A model generated the notes under the pieces. The model had not been told where the DNA came from. It worked only from the letters and a program-made list of their open reading frames with translations, and ran no database searches. 64,000 nt of DNA, taken from Dama dama. Its lineage: Eukaryota; Chordata; Mammalia; Artiodactyla; Cervidae. The position numbers were made by a program, and so were the translations under genes. Positions 32,041 to 44,640 of this stretch are shown here, one piece after another. Every line of letters begins with the position of its first letter. The stretch's first letter is position 1. The stretch covers positions 67,363,001 through 67,427,000 of the forward strand of contig NC_083698.1 of the NCBI RefSeq assembly GCF_033118175.1. The letters run 5' to 3'.

Positions 32041-34565
32041 AATGCATTTAACTTATGGATGCTAAGAAAACATGAAGCCAGTGGACATTTTTCTGGAAAG
32101 GGATTGTAGGGTGATATAGACTCTTTAAACTTAACAAATGGAGAGAGGGAATGCTCCTGGTATTTTGAATTGGCCCATTCTGATCTAATTGTGAGTGTAC
32201 TACTGCAAACCCACCATCACCACACTGAGAATAGACCTACAAACCGAATCTTCCAGCAAGTTGATACCCAGACCATTAAATGCTCTCAACCATCACTGGA
32301 AAAAAGACCCTGGACTAGGGCAGCAAGAAGAAACATGATAGATGAGTTTAAATCATAGGCGAAACCAGGAAAGAATCTACCCTCTTACAGCCACCTACAG
32401 AAAGGCTTGCACCCTGAATTTCTCAGCTCATCCTCCACCACTCTCCAGCCCAAATGAGAATGAATGAAAAACAAATTTTCAACATAAATGGAAACCAAGA
32501 TGTGGTGCTTCTAGCATCTTTTGTTTGTGTGGCACATTCCCAAAGTAGACAAGCATCACTTTATCCTCATCTCACAAATGAAGTAAGAGGGGTCATTAAG
32601 ACCCAGGCCACATAATAAGGAAAGGCTCAATATCAACTCTTCTGAGTCAGTTTTGGGGCCTCTTCCCACTTAACCAGACTGTCTTCTAAACTTTCAAAGT
32701 GACCTACAGAGTGACAATTTGAAAAAGCAAGCCATATCACACATTGAATGGCATTATACATAGACTTATTGTTCAACTGAGAACACTGAAAAAGACAATC
32801 ATCATAACCCAAATCTTAAATGATCTCCCTCATTCTGGTAACTTTTGGACAGACTCTAAATAAAGGAGGGAGAAACTTTGGTGAAATTTTTCCCCAGAGG
32901 CCCAGAACTTGCAAGGTCTGCTCTCAATACTTTCCACCCAGAAGCATCTCTTCAGGGCAGCTTGGCTGCCAAGGTCATGTCACATCCAAGCCAATTCTTG
33001 ATCTGGTGGTCACAGTAGGAGGGGGGACGCTCTGAATTTAGTCTCTCCTGCATCCTTTCCCATCATTGCACATGGTTGCTCTTTGCTTATCTGCCCCAGC
33101 AACTCTCCTCCCTCCCAAACACAAGGCAAAGAATGCAAAACATCAAGGCAAGGTCGAAATTTTGTCGACTATATTTGATTATTCTTTCAAACTAGACACA
33201 GAACTCTAGTCTAAACAAAGTTGTTGGGAGCTGGGTCTGAATAACTGAGGACAAAGATTGTCCTCATTTTTAAGAGATACAGTCAAAACTTTATCATTTC
33301 TCCCTGAAGCAGATATAAGTGTTGTTTACCAATGCATACACATTACTCTTTCCAGTTTCCTTGTTAAGGAAGAAAATGTCTAATTTACATGTAGAATCCA
33401 CAAATTATAGCCATGCCAGACAAGGAAGCAGATGACGATTGTGATTGATATTCCAAAATTTCTGTCCTGATTTTCCCATCCTTAGAATTAGCCGCTCCAT
33501 AAATCAAACCAACATATGAACATCTGATGTCAAAACCAATAGGTCACATCTGTGAAAAGCATTGGAAACATAAAGAACCGGATCCTTCTGTTTTCTCTGA
33601 AAAAAATCCACCCCTTCCACCATTTTCTGCATGATACCTTAAAATATCCTGTCTCTTCTAAGAAAATATAATTTTCCATATGTGTGTTGGTATAAACAAT
33701 GGCCATTTTTTCTTCCCACTTGGTTGTGTAGAAAACTAGGAATTAACCCTATTTTCTACTGTAAGTCTAAATGAAATCTTGGCTGTTTCTAGGTAAATAG
33801 CTATTATTCAAACATGTATATATTATCTACCAATAACCTAGTAGAGATGAAAATCCCTCATTTCTTTCTAATGTTTCAGTTTCTGGTGATCACACCTCAG
33901 ACTTGAAGGCACAGATTACACAGTTAGGAGAGTTAAGAGTTGCTTCTTATTCTCACCCACATCACCTTTGGAGAATCACTTGTGACTCTAGACCTTGGGT
34001 CTTCTCTCTCCAAGAAGCTCCAAGCACAAATATTTACAAGAGCAACCCTGGTGACCCACCACCCCCAAAACATGTGTTGTGAGGTCTTTTCTAGTCATGG
34101 TCTTGAACTTACAATTGTAAAATGTTTAGAACTCAAAGAACCTCATAGGCCACTTCAACAAAATTTTTTATTTACAGCAAAGGAATCTGAATGGTGAAGA
34201 GCGTAAATGACCTCTTTAAGGTTATAAACCTATGCACAAGACACCTTGGTCTCCTGAGGCTCAGCCTCATTCTTCCCCTCCTCCCTGTTCCATTTTCAGC
34301 TGCATCATCTGTATACTTACAAGGTGTTTTTGGTGGCCCCAGCACATTTGCTGGGTGGCTGGTGAGGATGAGAGCAGCCCCTGGCTACTGAAACAAACTT
34401 TAGTCTTCCTGAAGCTAACATTCCCTAAAAGGATGATCCATGGCTCATCTCAAACTGCTTGACTAGAATGACTACAACATGTTGCACATGGTATGAAGTC
34501 AATTAAATATTTTCCAACAAATAAAATAAGCAAATCAGCCCATAGAACCACATGGTTCATTGGAG
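32041..34565. other. Unassigned noncoding stretch
   Basis: 2.5 kb with no repeat family named and only short frames lacking any family signature. It ends the SINE-free interval begun at 27926. Confidence 0.45.
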
Positions 34566-34779
34566 GTTTGTTGTTGTTCAGTGGCTAACTCATATCCAAT
34601 TCTTTGTGACCCCATGGGCTACAGCCCACCAGGCTCCTCTGTCCATGGGGTTTTCCAGGCAAGAATATTTGAGTGGGCGGCCATTTCCTTCTCCAGGGGA
34701 TCTTCCCAGACAAGGGACCAAACCCACATCTCCTGCATTGACAGACAGATTCTTTACCATTGACCCACCAAGGAAGGTC
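34566..34779 (-). mobile_element. Bov-tA SINE
   Basis: Antisense full-length copy, 'gttgttgttcagtggctaac' on the left and 'gacccaccaaggaaggtc' on the right. The open frames on both strands here are SINE-derived. Confidence 0.94.
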
Positions 34780-36315
34780 AATTTTGTGGTTATAAAGAGG
34801 CAATTGTATTCCATTGTAGAAACACATATAGCTTTCCCAGATCAGGAGACTTGAGTCATCACCAACCTAGGGCCATGTTGACCCTTACTCTATTTATTGA
34901 CATAGCTAAAGGTTCACGTATTATAGAAAAATTTAAGAAGGTGCCTGATGAATGAAATTGAGATGTGGAATAAAAAATTAGAGAACCTTTAAGATCATGC
35001 TCTTATTTTATCTATTTGGGGGTCACAGACTCAGAGAACCAGTGGACTTTGCTAAGTTGCCCCTTGACCTCAAGCACAGCTGTTTTAGAGGCTGCCTCCT
35101 ACCCACTGGAGGGCTTTTGTCCATGAAACTAGGTCTCTACAACATGGAGCCAGTTTCTACAGTCAGGTCGATGTTCTACTCAGAGCCCTTCAAATATCTA
35201 CTGGCTAATTTAATTAAGATTTGAAATTTATTCAGCTTAGTTGGTCCTATACTATTGGTAGGTTATTAACCTTGAGACTTCAGTCTGTATGCTGTGTCAG
35301 TCAGCTAAATCAAACTGCAGATTCCTTCCATTTAACTTGGATAGGTGATCTGACTTAACACCTGCTCAGAAACTAGCTTTGGTTTCTTTGCCCAAGTAGG
35401 CTGAGTTTTTCCTTCCTCCTTCTCTCTGTTCTTACACTTACTGAAGGCTCTGCAAATGGCAGCAACTCTGTGGGCAGTGAGAACACCCTGTCCAAAATCA
35501 CCAGGCTTGTCATCCTCGGTGTGTCAATTAGACTGTCTGTTCCTTCCACAACCTCCACACCCTACCCAACTCTTCACAAATGTCTGTAGGATAGATTGAG
35601 CCTTCTGCTCAATAGCCCAGGAGTATGGGAATTCTTGTCCTCTTGGTTAAAAGCAGAGAAAGCAAAAACTATTGGCATGGGAGCACTAGAAGACATATAA
35701 GGGAATATATCCTCCATGCCAGTTTCTCAAAAGTCAAAGAATCTGTGCTCATGCTCAAGTGAAATCTAAGGGACTGTAGACCTCTCATCCTCTCCAACAT
35801 AACCCATAACCAGGGCTGGTATAGGTAAATGTTACCTCCTCTGAAGGGATAGAGACTTACCTGTGTGCGCACTGTACATCCAGGGAAACCTTTTCACTGC
35901 AAGCTCCTCAAATGTTCCATGTTGTTTGGGAGTCTAACCACCTTTCCAGAAGACTTTCACTGTTGACTCTACTTGACTTCAGTCCTCCATCTGAAAGAAC
36001 CGTTCTTTTTGACCTCTGTGTAATACCGCCCAGCCAGACAGCCCCAATCAACATGGTGACCCAAGGGATGACAGGCTGTAATCAGATACCAGATTGTTCT
36101 TATAACCCATTGGCTCTACTTGTTGGTTGGGTCTCTGAACTTAAAAAAGTAAAAGAAAAAAACAAAAAAACTAAGGAAATACGGTCAAGTAGGAAATGGC
36201 ATGCTGCTGTTTCAGAAAATGTTGGCAGTGTGGGGCAGCAACCCGGACTGAAGTGACAATTCTATCACAGAGTAATTAACAAACAATAAATATAACAAGC
36301 AGGATGAGAGTCACA
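34780..36315. other. Unassigned noncoding stretch
   Basis: 1.5 kb. A 114-codon frame at 35912-36256 has a lysine-rich low-complexity part from an A-rich stretch (36145-36175) and no domain. I see no gene. Confidence 0.45.
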
Positions 36316-36405
36316 ATAGGTGGCTTCATTTAACTGGTACTTATTGTATACCAGGCTACACTCGTAGTGCCTTACACCTATAATCTCATTTAATAATATT
36401 TCCAG
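36316..36405 (-). repeat. MIR fragment
   Basis: 'Ggtacttattgtataccagg' and 'cacctataatctcatttaat' fit the antisense MIR 3' part. Confidence 0.6.
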
Positions 36406-36424
36406 TGTAAGCAAATTGGTCAGA

Positions 36425-36585
36425 TTACTTTCTCTTCCCAAGGCTTTGATTTTCAGAACTGTTACACTGATATAATAGCTACATCATAGGGATGCTGTGA
36501 AAATTAAATTTAAAAATGGAGACAAGTGCAAATGTCAAACTCTAAAGTGATTTACAAATATTCCGTATCATCTTATTATTACAGA
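36425..36585 (+). repeat. MIR fragment
   Basis: 'Agctacatcatagggatgct' and 'tctaaagtgatttacaaata' fit the sense MIR 3' half. It lies in opposite orientation to the neighbouring fragment. Confidence 0.6.
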
Positions 36586-36771
36586 GCTTCCATTCCTTCC
36601 AAGAACACTCAAGTAAAAAGCCTCCAACCCATATCTGAGTCCTGATAAGTAAAGGGGAACCCCAGCAGTGACCCTAGCAGTGAACCCTGTACCCTCAAAC
36701 ACAAAGCCAAGATACCCAAGTGTCATCTTTCACAAAATTAAACAAAAGGTTCTAAACTAAATGAGTGCCAG

Positions 36772-37049
36772 CATGGGCTTCCCGGGTGGTCCAGTGGTTA
36801 AGAATCCACCTGCCAATGCAGGGGACATAGGTTTGATCCCTGGTTGGGGACGGCGTGCCACAGGGCCACTAAGCCCGTGGGCCACAACTACTGAAGCCCA
36901 CACGCCTAGAGCCCGTGCTCTGCAACAACAGAAGCCACTACAATGATCACACAACACAACTAGAGAGTAGCGCCCGCTGGCCACAACAGAGAAAGCCTGT
37001 GCACAACAATGAAGACCTAGCACAACCAGAAATAAAAATTTTTTTAAAT
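36772..37049 (+). mobile_element. CHR-type tRNA SINE with TSD
   Basis: Full sense copy of the cetartiodactyl SINE: GGGCTTCCCGGGTGGTCCAG head, 'gccacaactactgaagccca' body, A/T-rich tail. TSD of 13 bp with one mismatch: AAATGAGTGCCAG at 36759-36771 and AAATGAGTGTCAG at 37050-37062. A 144-codon antisense frame here is a by-product of the repeat. Confidence 0.94.
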
Positions 37050-37062
37050 AAATGAGTGTCAG

Positions 37063-37848
37063 GGTAAAGGCTGGAAAGTTGATCTCTCCTTTTCCCTTCC
37101 AATAAGGCAGTGACATAAAATAACCTGCATACATTCTGACACCACCTCCCCACCTAGATGTTTCCATGAAAGCAGAAGGCACTGCCAGCATTCAAGAAAG
37201 CCCTTTTCTCTGGAAACTCTCCCAGACTGAAGAGGGCCCTGGAAACCTGCTCCCTCCTTCAGGCCCCTGGGCAAGGAAGGGCAGGCATCTTAAAGGGGCT
37301 GCAGGCCCCCTGTGCCTCTCTCTGGCTGCTTGCTCCAGAACTGAATAGCCTGGTAAGGATATAGTGTTTTTTGAAACGCTTTTAATGGTTATCCTTCCTC
37401 TTATTTAGAGTTTTTCTCTCCCCAGTATTTATTTTAAAAACTAATCCCCTGTCCTTTCAAGAACTGAATTATATTTTCACATTTTCCACTTTCTTCTCCC
37501 AGCACTAACTTCCTGGAAAAGTGCCAAACTGAATGGGCCAAGATCTATCCTTAGTGTTGCATTATGCTCTCCAAGGCAGGAATGCTTTCTGTATCTCCTA
37601 CGCCTCTGCAGCTTAAGAGAATGCAGCGCTCTGACTTAAATTGCCTTTTAGGGAAAATTACTCACTTTAAGACAGTAAGTTCTATGTTCTACTCTGTTGG
37701 ATTTTCAAGAGGCACCATCACCACCGCCTTACAGCATCATCAGCTGCGATGGAATACCAAGCACTGATCCCACCAGTGAAGAGAACATGGGTTCTATAAC
37801 CACCGTGTTACAGACAAATAAGAAACAGACCTTAGAGGTAAAGCAAAA
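37063..37848. other. Unassigned noncoding stretch
   Basis: Moderately GC-rich at 37180-37340 but CpG-poor. The 60-codon frame there has no family resemblance. Nothing else recognised. Confidence 0.45.
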
Positions 37849-38045
37849 TGGGCTCTGGATTTGAATTCCAATTGCATTACTTATTAACTGTGTGAATTTG
37901 GGCCAGTGACATAACCTCTCTGTGCCTGAGTTGCCTAACTTCTAGAATGTCCCTAATGATAGTACCAACTTTACAAAGTGATCATGAGGGATAAAGTTAT
38001 ATAAATAATGTGTGTAAAACTTACTTAGAACATTCAGTATATATT
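37849..38045 (+). repeat. MIR SINE
   Basis: Sense MIR: 'ctggatttgaattccaattg', 'attaactgtgtgaatttggg', 'ataacctctctgtgcctgag', 'cttagaacattcagt'. One of the clearer MIRs here. Confidence 0.87.
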
Positions 38046-38063
38046 GATGCTGCTATACCCTCC

Positions 38064-38458
38064 CTATTAGTTTTTACGTGGCTGCTATAAACAATTACCA
38101 AAGGCTAGCTGGCTTAAAGCAACAGAAACTTATTCTCTGTCCATTTTGGAGGCCAGAAGTCTGAAATCAAAATGTCAGTGGGGTTGGCTCCTTCCTAAGA
38201 CTCCGCTCTTCTGGTTTCTGATCGCTACTGCCAGGTCTCCATGTTCTTGGTTTATAGCTCCAATCTCTGACCCTCTCTTCTCTTTTCTCTTATAAGGACA
38301 GTTGTCAATGGATTGAGGGCCTGAACTAACATGATTTCATTTCCAGATCCTTAATTTAACTGTATCTGCAAGTGTAATTTGGTCATCCACATAAGGTCAA
38401 TTCCACTGGTTCCAGGTGGATATATATGCCTTATTGGCAGGCCACCATTTAACCACTG
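38064..38458 (-). mobile_element. MLT1-like LTR
   Basis: Antisense LTR of MaLR type. 'Tggctgctataaacaattac' and 'gctggcttaaagcaacagaa' mark its 3' end. 'Tcttataaggaca' and 'gtatctgcaagtgtaattt' lie in the middle, and 'ggccaccatttaacc' marks its 5' end. Subfamily not assigned. Confidence 0.75.
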
Positions 38459-38460
38459 AC

Positions 38461-39722
38461 ATCCTCCCTCCAAAAAAAAAAATAAGTCAATTTAGGTACC
38501 ATGAGTCTCACACTTATTCTTCCTGTGTGAACCAGGACATAGGTCAGTTTTTTCCAACAAATTTCTTTATTCACTCTTCCTATTCGGAGGCCGTTTTGAT
38601 TAGATTCTTCATAGATATGACACATGGCTGTTTTCTCCTATCACATGGCTCATGGGTTTGCAGATGGAACATGGGCATAAGTGACGGGAAGTGTGGACTA
38701 GGGTTTCAGATGAAGAAATAGAAGATGGCCCAACTCAACCCCTCATGTCCTTGAGAAGGAAACAGAGACTGAGAAAGGATGTGTGTTGTCCAGGTATTTC
38801 AGGTAATATGACGACAGAGTCATTACAGAGGCAGGCACTGGCCCAGGGCCCTGCCTCTCTTTCCAGTCACTTCCCATAGTGTCAGCCTCTCACCACACCC
38901 CACACACAGCGTTCTACAAGTCCACATGAGGGAAACCAACTTGTACTACACCTTACTCGACATCCCTGATTAATTCTAAAGGCCACACCAGTTTTAGTCC
39001 ATTAAATTAAGGCCATAAAATTAAGATGTAAATAGCAAAAGTTACCCATGCCAGGATGCCAATCAACCTTTGATTTGCTTTTTTTAAGTTTGGGTGTACA
39101 AGGAGAAAGTTTGGGGAATGCTTCCCATCCTACATATGAGCAACAGAATTTGTAACTTCTTGGGAATCTTTGATGATACAAATAATCTCATATTCTAAAA
39201 ATTTGCCTGATATACCAGTTATTTAGAACTCAAATACTCCGCCCGGTAGTATCAATATTAACCATAATGAATAAGTTCTCAGGCTAAAGCATACAAAATA
39301 ATACAATTATAACAAAAAAGAAGTCAATATTAACAATATAAGTAATTAAAAAAAGAAAATTTAAATTGAATTATAGAAAGTTAATTCTTTTATTAATTTG
39401 CCCAGAATTTCAGCTTGAGGGAAAATAGGTTTAATAAAAAGAAAATCAGGAGGTAGAAGAAATTGGGGCTTCTGGGTATTTTCAAGGACGTTAAAGGTCA
39501 ATTAAATTTAATTCCATTTTGGATTTATGGATTCTTTTTCCCAAAAAGAGAAATATTTTATGGCTCTTTACAATTTTCAAGCTGCTTTCAAAGCAAAATT
39601 TCATCTACAAGACCAGACCAATGAGTGGCAATTTTATCCAGCAGCCAGAACAAATGAATTCCAGCAACTGATAAATTAGCAATTAGGAAGAAGTCATTAC
39701 TGGTCTCTCTCAAATCCTCACT
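38461..39722. other. Unassigned noncoding stretch
   Basis: A-rich run at 38471-38482. 39160-39570 is AT-rich. No gene or repeat recognised. Confidence 0.45.
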
Positions 39723-39868
39723 CCCCGGAGTGTGGTCAGGAGCCTCAGCATCACCTCGGAGGTTGGTAGAAACGCAGAGTCTCATCTGGACCATAGACCT
39801 ACAGGGATCAGAATCTGCACTTCAACAAGATCCCCAGGGGGATTCCTCTGCACATCAGAATCTGGGCA
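39723..39868 (+). mobile_element. MER5A-like hAT fragment
   Basis: 'Gagtgtggtcaggagcctca' and 'gcatcacctcggaggttggt' through 'caacaagatccccaggggga' fit sense MER5A. Confidence 0.78.
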
Positions 39869-39870
39869 GC

Positions 39871-40739
39871 AATGCTTCTACTAGTGAACAGGGCCTCCTT
39901 TATGAAATAAAGCAGTTAACCAAGTGCTCATGAAAAATACACATTTGATTTTTAGTTTCAGCAATGTTGCACACTGAACTCAAATCCTCTTTCCCTTCAC
40001 AAAACAGAGATGCTGGATAAACTATTTTGTTTTTTTAAGTCAAACTCAAAAGACAGGGGAGTTTTCTGGCTTCCAAAACACTACAAAGGAACTCATACTA
40101 CTCAAGAGAGTGCAGCAGAACCCTGGAGGATAGCAGACTTGGTTACAGGCCCTAAAAAAGAGGGACCAGAATCATAAAATCCCATTGATCACCGGAGATG
40201 GTAATGGAGATGATAATTGGTCCATATAAAGTGTGATGCTAAAACTTCTACCTAAGCCCTCCCTGCTTTATGGAAAGGGAATGAAAGAACTTCCCAAGGG
40301 GGCTGGGTAAGAAGCAAAAAAGCATCAAGTCTGGGGGGCCCATAGGTCCTAGTTTGTACCACATATAGATATGGAGTCTGAATGAATACTATCCACATAG
40401 GGCCGGAATCTCAAACTGATAAATAACTGAAAATTCACCCTGGACAAGCGAAACTCTGGGGACACCCATCCAGGGCAAATATAAAACCTCTCTGTAAACA
40501 TACTCCCATAAGCCAGGCACATCTGACTCATACATTATGATAATAATCCCAGCTGGGGCTAAGCCTACAAGCACAGATTAAAATAACACAAGAAAAGAAT
40601 TCACTACAAGAGGGCATATCAGGTAACATGAGCAGTGGATTAGCATGCCTCAGAACATAGGAAAATAAAACAATTCCAAAGAGAGGATTGTTTTATTTAA
40701 ACCTCCAAGCAATTTACTAGTAAAGAAAAACCTGAAACT
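39871..40739. other. Unassigned noncoding stretch
   Basis: No repeat or gene recognised. Confidence 0.45.
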
Positions 40740-40787
40740 AACAGGTAATTTCAAGAAGGCAAAGGAGAAAAGGAAAGATATGCCCAT

Positions 40788-42592
40788 TTGAATTCAGAGT
40801 TCCAAAGAATAGCAAGGAGAGATAAGAAACCCTTTCCCAGTGATCAATGCAAAGAAATAGAGGAAAACAATAGAATGGGGAAGACTAGAGATCTCTTAAA
40901 AAAAAAAATTAGAGATAACAAGAGAACATTTCATGCAAAGATGGGCTCAATACAGGACAGAAATGGTATGGACCTAATAGAAGCAGAAGATATTAAGAAG
41001 AGGTGGCAAGAATACACAGAAGAACTACACAAAAAAAGATTGTCATGACCCAGATAACCACAATGGTGTGATCACTCACCTAGAGCCAGACATCCTGGGA
41101 TGTGAAGTCAAGTGGGCCTTAGGAAGCATCATTACAAACAAAGCTAGTGGAGGAGATGGAATTCCAGTTGAGCTATTTCAAATCCTAAAAGATGATGCTT
41201 TTAAAGTGCTGCACTCAATATGCCAGCAAATTTGGAAAACTTAGCAGTGGCCACAGGACTGGAAAAGTTCAGTGTTCATTCCAATCCCAAAGAAAGGCAA
41301 TGCCAAAGAATGCTCAAACTACAGCACAATTGCACTCATCTCACACACTAGCAAAGTAATGCTCAAAATTCTCCAAGCCAGGCTTTAGCAATACGTGAAC
41401 CATGAACTTCCAGATGTTCAAGCTGGTTTTAGAAAAGGCAGAGGAACCAGAATAAATTGCCGACATCCACTGGATCATTGAAAAAAGCAACAGTGCCATA
41501 AAAACATCTACTTCTGCTTTAGTGACTACACCAAAGCCTTTGACTGTGTGGATCCCAACAAACTGTGGAAAATTCTTCAAGAGACGGTAATGCCAGACCA
41601 CCTAACCTGCCTCCTGTGAAATCTGTATGCAGCTCAAGAGGCAACAGTTAGAACTGGACATGGAACAACAGACTGGTTCCAAATCGGGGAAGGGGTACAT
41701 CAAGGCTGCATATTGTCACCCTGCTTATTTAACTTATATGCAGAGTACATCATGAGAAACACTGGGCTGGATGAAGCACAAGCTGGAATCAAGATTGCCG
41801 GGAGAAGTATCAATAACCTCATATATGCAGATGACACCACCTTAATGGCAGAAAGGAAAGAACTGAAGAGCCTCTTGATGAAAGCGAAAGAGGAGAGTGA
41901 GAGACTTGGTTTAAAACTCAACATTCAGAAACCTAAGGTCATGGCATCCAGTCCCATCACTTCAGGGCAAATAGATGGGGAAACAGTGGAAATAGTGACA
42001 GACTTTATTTTGACAGACTCCAAAGTCACTGCAGATAGTGACTGCAGCCATGAAATTAAAAGATGCTTGCTCCTTGGAAGAAAAGCTATGATGAATCTAG
42101 CTGCTGCTGCTAAGTCACGTCAGTCATGTCCGACTCTGTGCGACCCCACAGACAGCAGTCCACCAGGCTCCTCTGTCCCTGGGATTCTCCAGGCAAGAAT
42201 ACTGGAGTGGGTTGCCATTTCCTTCTCCATGATGAATTTAGAGACTGTATTAAAAAGCAGAGACATTATTTTGCCCAACAAAGGTCCATCTAGTCAAAGC
42301 TGTGGTGCTTGCAATAGTCATGTATGGATGTGAGAGTTGGACTATAAAGAAAGCTGAGCGCCGAAGAATTGATGCTTTTGAACTGTGGTGTTGGAGAAGA
42401 CTCTTGAGAGTCCCTTGGACTGCAAGGAGATCAAACCAGTCCATCCTAAAGGAAATCAGTCCTGAATATTCATTGGAAGGACTGATGCTGAAGCTGAAAC
42501 TCCAATACTTTGGCCACCTGATGCGAAGAACTGACTCATTTGAAAAGACCCTGATGCTGGGAAAGATTGAAGGTGGGAGGAGAAGGGGATAA
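40788..42592 (+). pseudogene. BovB reverse transcriptase ORF, inactivated
   Basis: In order: the pre-RT linker (frame 40788-41048, with CKEIEENNRMGKTRDL), RT fingers and palm from about 41100, the catalytic YADD at 41824-41835 inside NNLIYADDTTLMAE, and the C-terminal arginine- and tryptophan-rich part (42302-42592, FELWCWRRLLRVPW). BovB normally encodes an endonuclease plus RT that copies its own RNA and Bov SINEs at nicked DNA. Here three stops share the YADD frame (TAG 41242, TAG 41386, TGA 41617), and frameshifts occur, for example near 41040 and 41447. The open frame at 41713-42333 (first codon TTG, not ATG) runs through the nested SINE without a stop. The RT core motif survives but no functional protein can be made. 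Confidence 0.93.
42101..42228 (-). mobile_element. Bov-A monomer nested in BovB, with TSD
   Basis: Antisense Bov-A2-type monomer with its (GCT)n tail on the left ('ctgctgctgctaagtcacgt') and 'gccatttccttctcc' on the right. TSD of 13 bp with one mismatch: ATGATGAATCTAG at 42088-42100 and ATGATGAATTTAG at 42229-42241. It inserted after the BovB copy. Confidence 0.96.
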
Positions 42593-42747
42593 CAGGATGA
42601 GATGGGTGGATGGCATCACCAGCTCGATGGACATGAGTTTGAGTAAGCTCTGAGAGTTGGTGATGGATCAGGAAGCCTGTTGTGCTGCAATCCATAGGGT
42701 CACAAAGAGCCAGACACAACTGAGCAACTGAATTGAACAGGTAATTT

Positions 42748-44397
42748 GCAGATGAGAAAGCTGAAGTGCAGAAAGTCTAAGTTCTAATAAGGACTGTAGG
42801 CTTAAGTTCAGTCCCAGTATTTTTCCTACCATATTACATTATCTCTGTTCTTAATACATGTAGGACTAACTCCTATCTATTAGTTGGATCAATTCTTTGA
42901 TTCATTTAAAACAGATGAAAGAGAAGAGATTTTCTTAGATTGAGAAGGGAGAACCCTCATTCAGTTAATCTGATTTTAAGCAGCCCTTTTTTTAAACGAC
43001 AAAGGAAGGAAATGGGTAGGTACCTTTGTATACTCAGGAACTTTTACTGGGGAAAAAGGAAATGACAATGTAAGAAGTTTGAGGCAATTAGACAAAATAA
43101 GAGATACTAGGTAAATATTCATCTGGATTTCCAGAATGTTCAGAAGATGAGGATTTATACCTTGGCAATTGTCTTTGTTTTTCTAAGGCAGGATGTCAGT
43201 TAACCACTGGAGCTCGAGCTGAGATGAGTTTTGGCTTTTACTCAGACTATCATCACTGCATCCCTGAGAGGCTTCCTGTAGTTGCAGCTTATAACCCACA
43301 AACCACCATGCAGGATACTAAAGAACTGGTGTATAGCTCGGGCATTACAGCAAAGTCATAATTTCTTATCTCTTACCCCTTACTAAATTACAATTAAATT
43401 CCATCATTCAGAAATGCCTGATCTTGAGCCAGACGCATATATCACAAGAAGGCATTAAAATCTGACCTTTTATATCCCCAATAAGAAATGTCATGAGTCC
43501 ATCACAGATGCATAATTCCCTTTCAAATTAGAGCTAAGAAAGATTTGAACTTCAAAGGAGAACTCCTCAATTACAGGTGAATTGGAGGACTTTTCTAGTA
43601 ACCTCTTAAAATTATGAATTCTAAAGGAAAAAACTAAGATGACTTTTGTGTTTTAGAGCAAAAGTAAAAAATGAATGAGTAAATAGCAGGATGGGAAAAA
43701 AATGCTACATACAAAAAAAGTGAAAAGGGACCACACTGATCCCTCTCTTTGAAGTCTGTTCTAAAATTACTGGAAACTTGAAAATCAGTTACATTTCAGC
43801 AGAGGCCCAAAAACCCAAAACAATTATCCACTGTCTCTTTTACTGGCTAAGATTTACATCTGGTGGGTTCATCAGTATAGATACCACAGAGACTCTGCAA
43901 AGAGTACTGTGGGGCCTGGTGACTTTAGAGTTTGCTCTTGGAATATTTATCATTTTAGCTCAGTAAATAGCTAGTCCTTTGCCAGCAGGGAGATAAGCAG
44001 GCAGCCCTATCAGTCTTAGTACTTTCCAAAGGTTTTCGTTCCACAGCACACTGTGGGATATTCATCTTCTCTCTGATGACCATCCCTGCCTATAAAGAAA
44101 GTATTTAGATCTTTGTAAAGAAGGGTCGTTTAAATAAGAAACAAAAAACTTAACTGAAGAGTAACAAGGGGAAAGACGGGGAGAGGGAACAACTAGAGAC
44201 AGAGATCCGAGAGCAAAGGCAGCCTGGGTCTGCCGTGGTTGGGAGCTGGGGGTAGGGTGGGGGGATGGTTATGAGGCAATTCTAATTGAGAAGTGAAGAC
44301 TGAGGCCAAATGTAGGCACCCCCACCTCCATCGATACAAAAGCAAATTTGGTGTTCATAGGAAGCATGATGACTTTCTCAAAATTCATTTATGTCTT
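42748..44397. other. Unassigned noncoding stretch
   Basis: 1.65 kb. A few bases after 42748 resemble antisense MIR ('gcagatgagaaagctgaagt'). Otherwise no repeat or gene recognised. Confidence 0.45.
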
Positions 44398-44640
44398 AAT
44401 TTAATAAATGTTTATTGAGTTCCCACTGTGTGTATATATATATATATATATATGTCAGAGACATACCATGAGTAGGAGAACAAAAAGTGATAATAAAGCA
44501 TACAATAGGTAGAAAACAGTTCAAAATAAAATAACACCAATTCAAAAGAAAAAGAAATGATGTCAATTGTGGGACTTTGTAGCCTCAGGTAGAAAACAGT
44601 ATTTGAGCTGGGCCTTAAAGAAAATGTAAGATTTGGACAT
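44398..44640 (+). repeat. Unnamed ancient repeat with (TA)n
   Basis: 'Aataaatgtttattgagttc' and 'tttgagctgggccttaaaga' match a common mammalian repeat I cannot name. The first part holds TGTGTG(TA)n at 44428-44454. The copy at 60303-60430 starts with the same consensus. Confidence 0.5.

Larger units (their letters stand above)
40752..42735 (+). mobile_element. BovB LINE, 2-kb 5'-truncated copy with perfect TSD
   Basis: Sense BovB with a perfect 12-bp TSD, AACAGGTAATTT, at 40740-40751 and 42736-42747. It covers the linker before the reverse transcriptase, the whole RT and the C-terminal region, ending at the BovB terminus ('gagcaactgaattg'). The endonuclease half is missing. A Bov-A monomer is nested at 42101-42228. 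It is the most complete BovB in the window but cannot move on its own. Confidence 0.97.

Noticed and set aside
36757..37191. 144-codon antisense frame
   Set aside because: It mostly reads the complement of a CHR SINE.
37166..37348. 60-codon frame in a GC-richer stretch as a small gene
   Set aside because: No motif, no CpG island, no exon-like borders that I can support.
41713..42333. Longest open frame (206 codons) with a YADD box, as a possible domesticated reverse transcriptase gene
   Set aside because: It starts at TTG, lies in a 5'-truncated BovB with upstream in-frame stops at 41242, 41386 and 41617, and runs into a nested antisense SINE. It is a relic.
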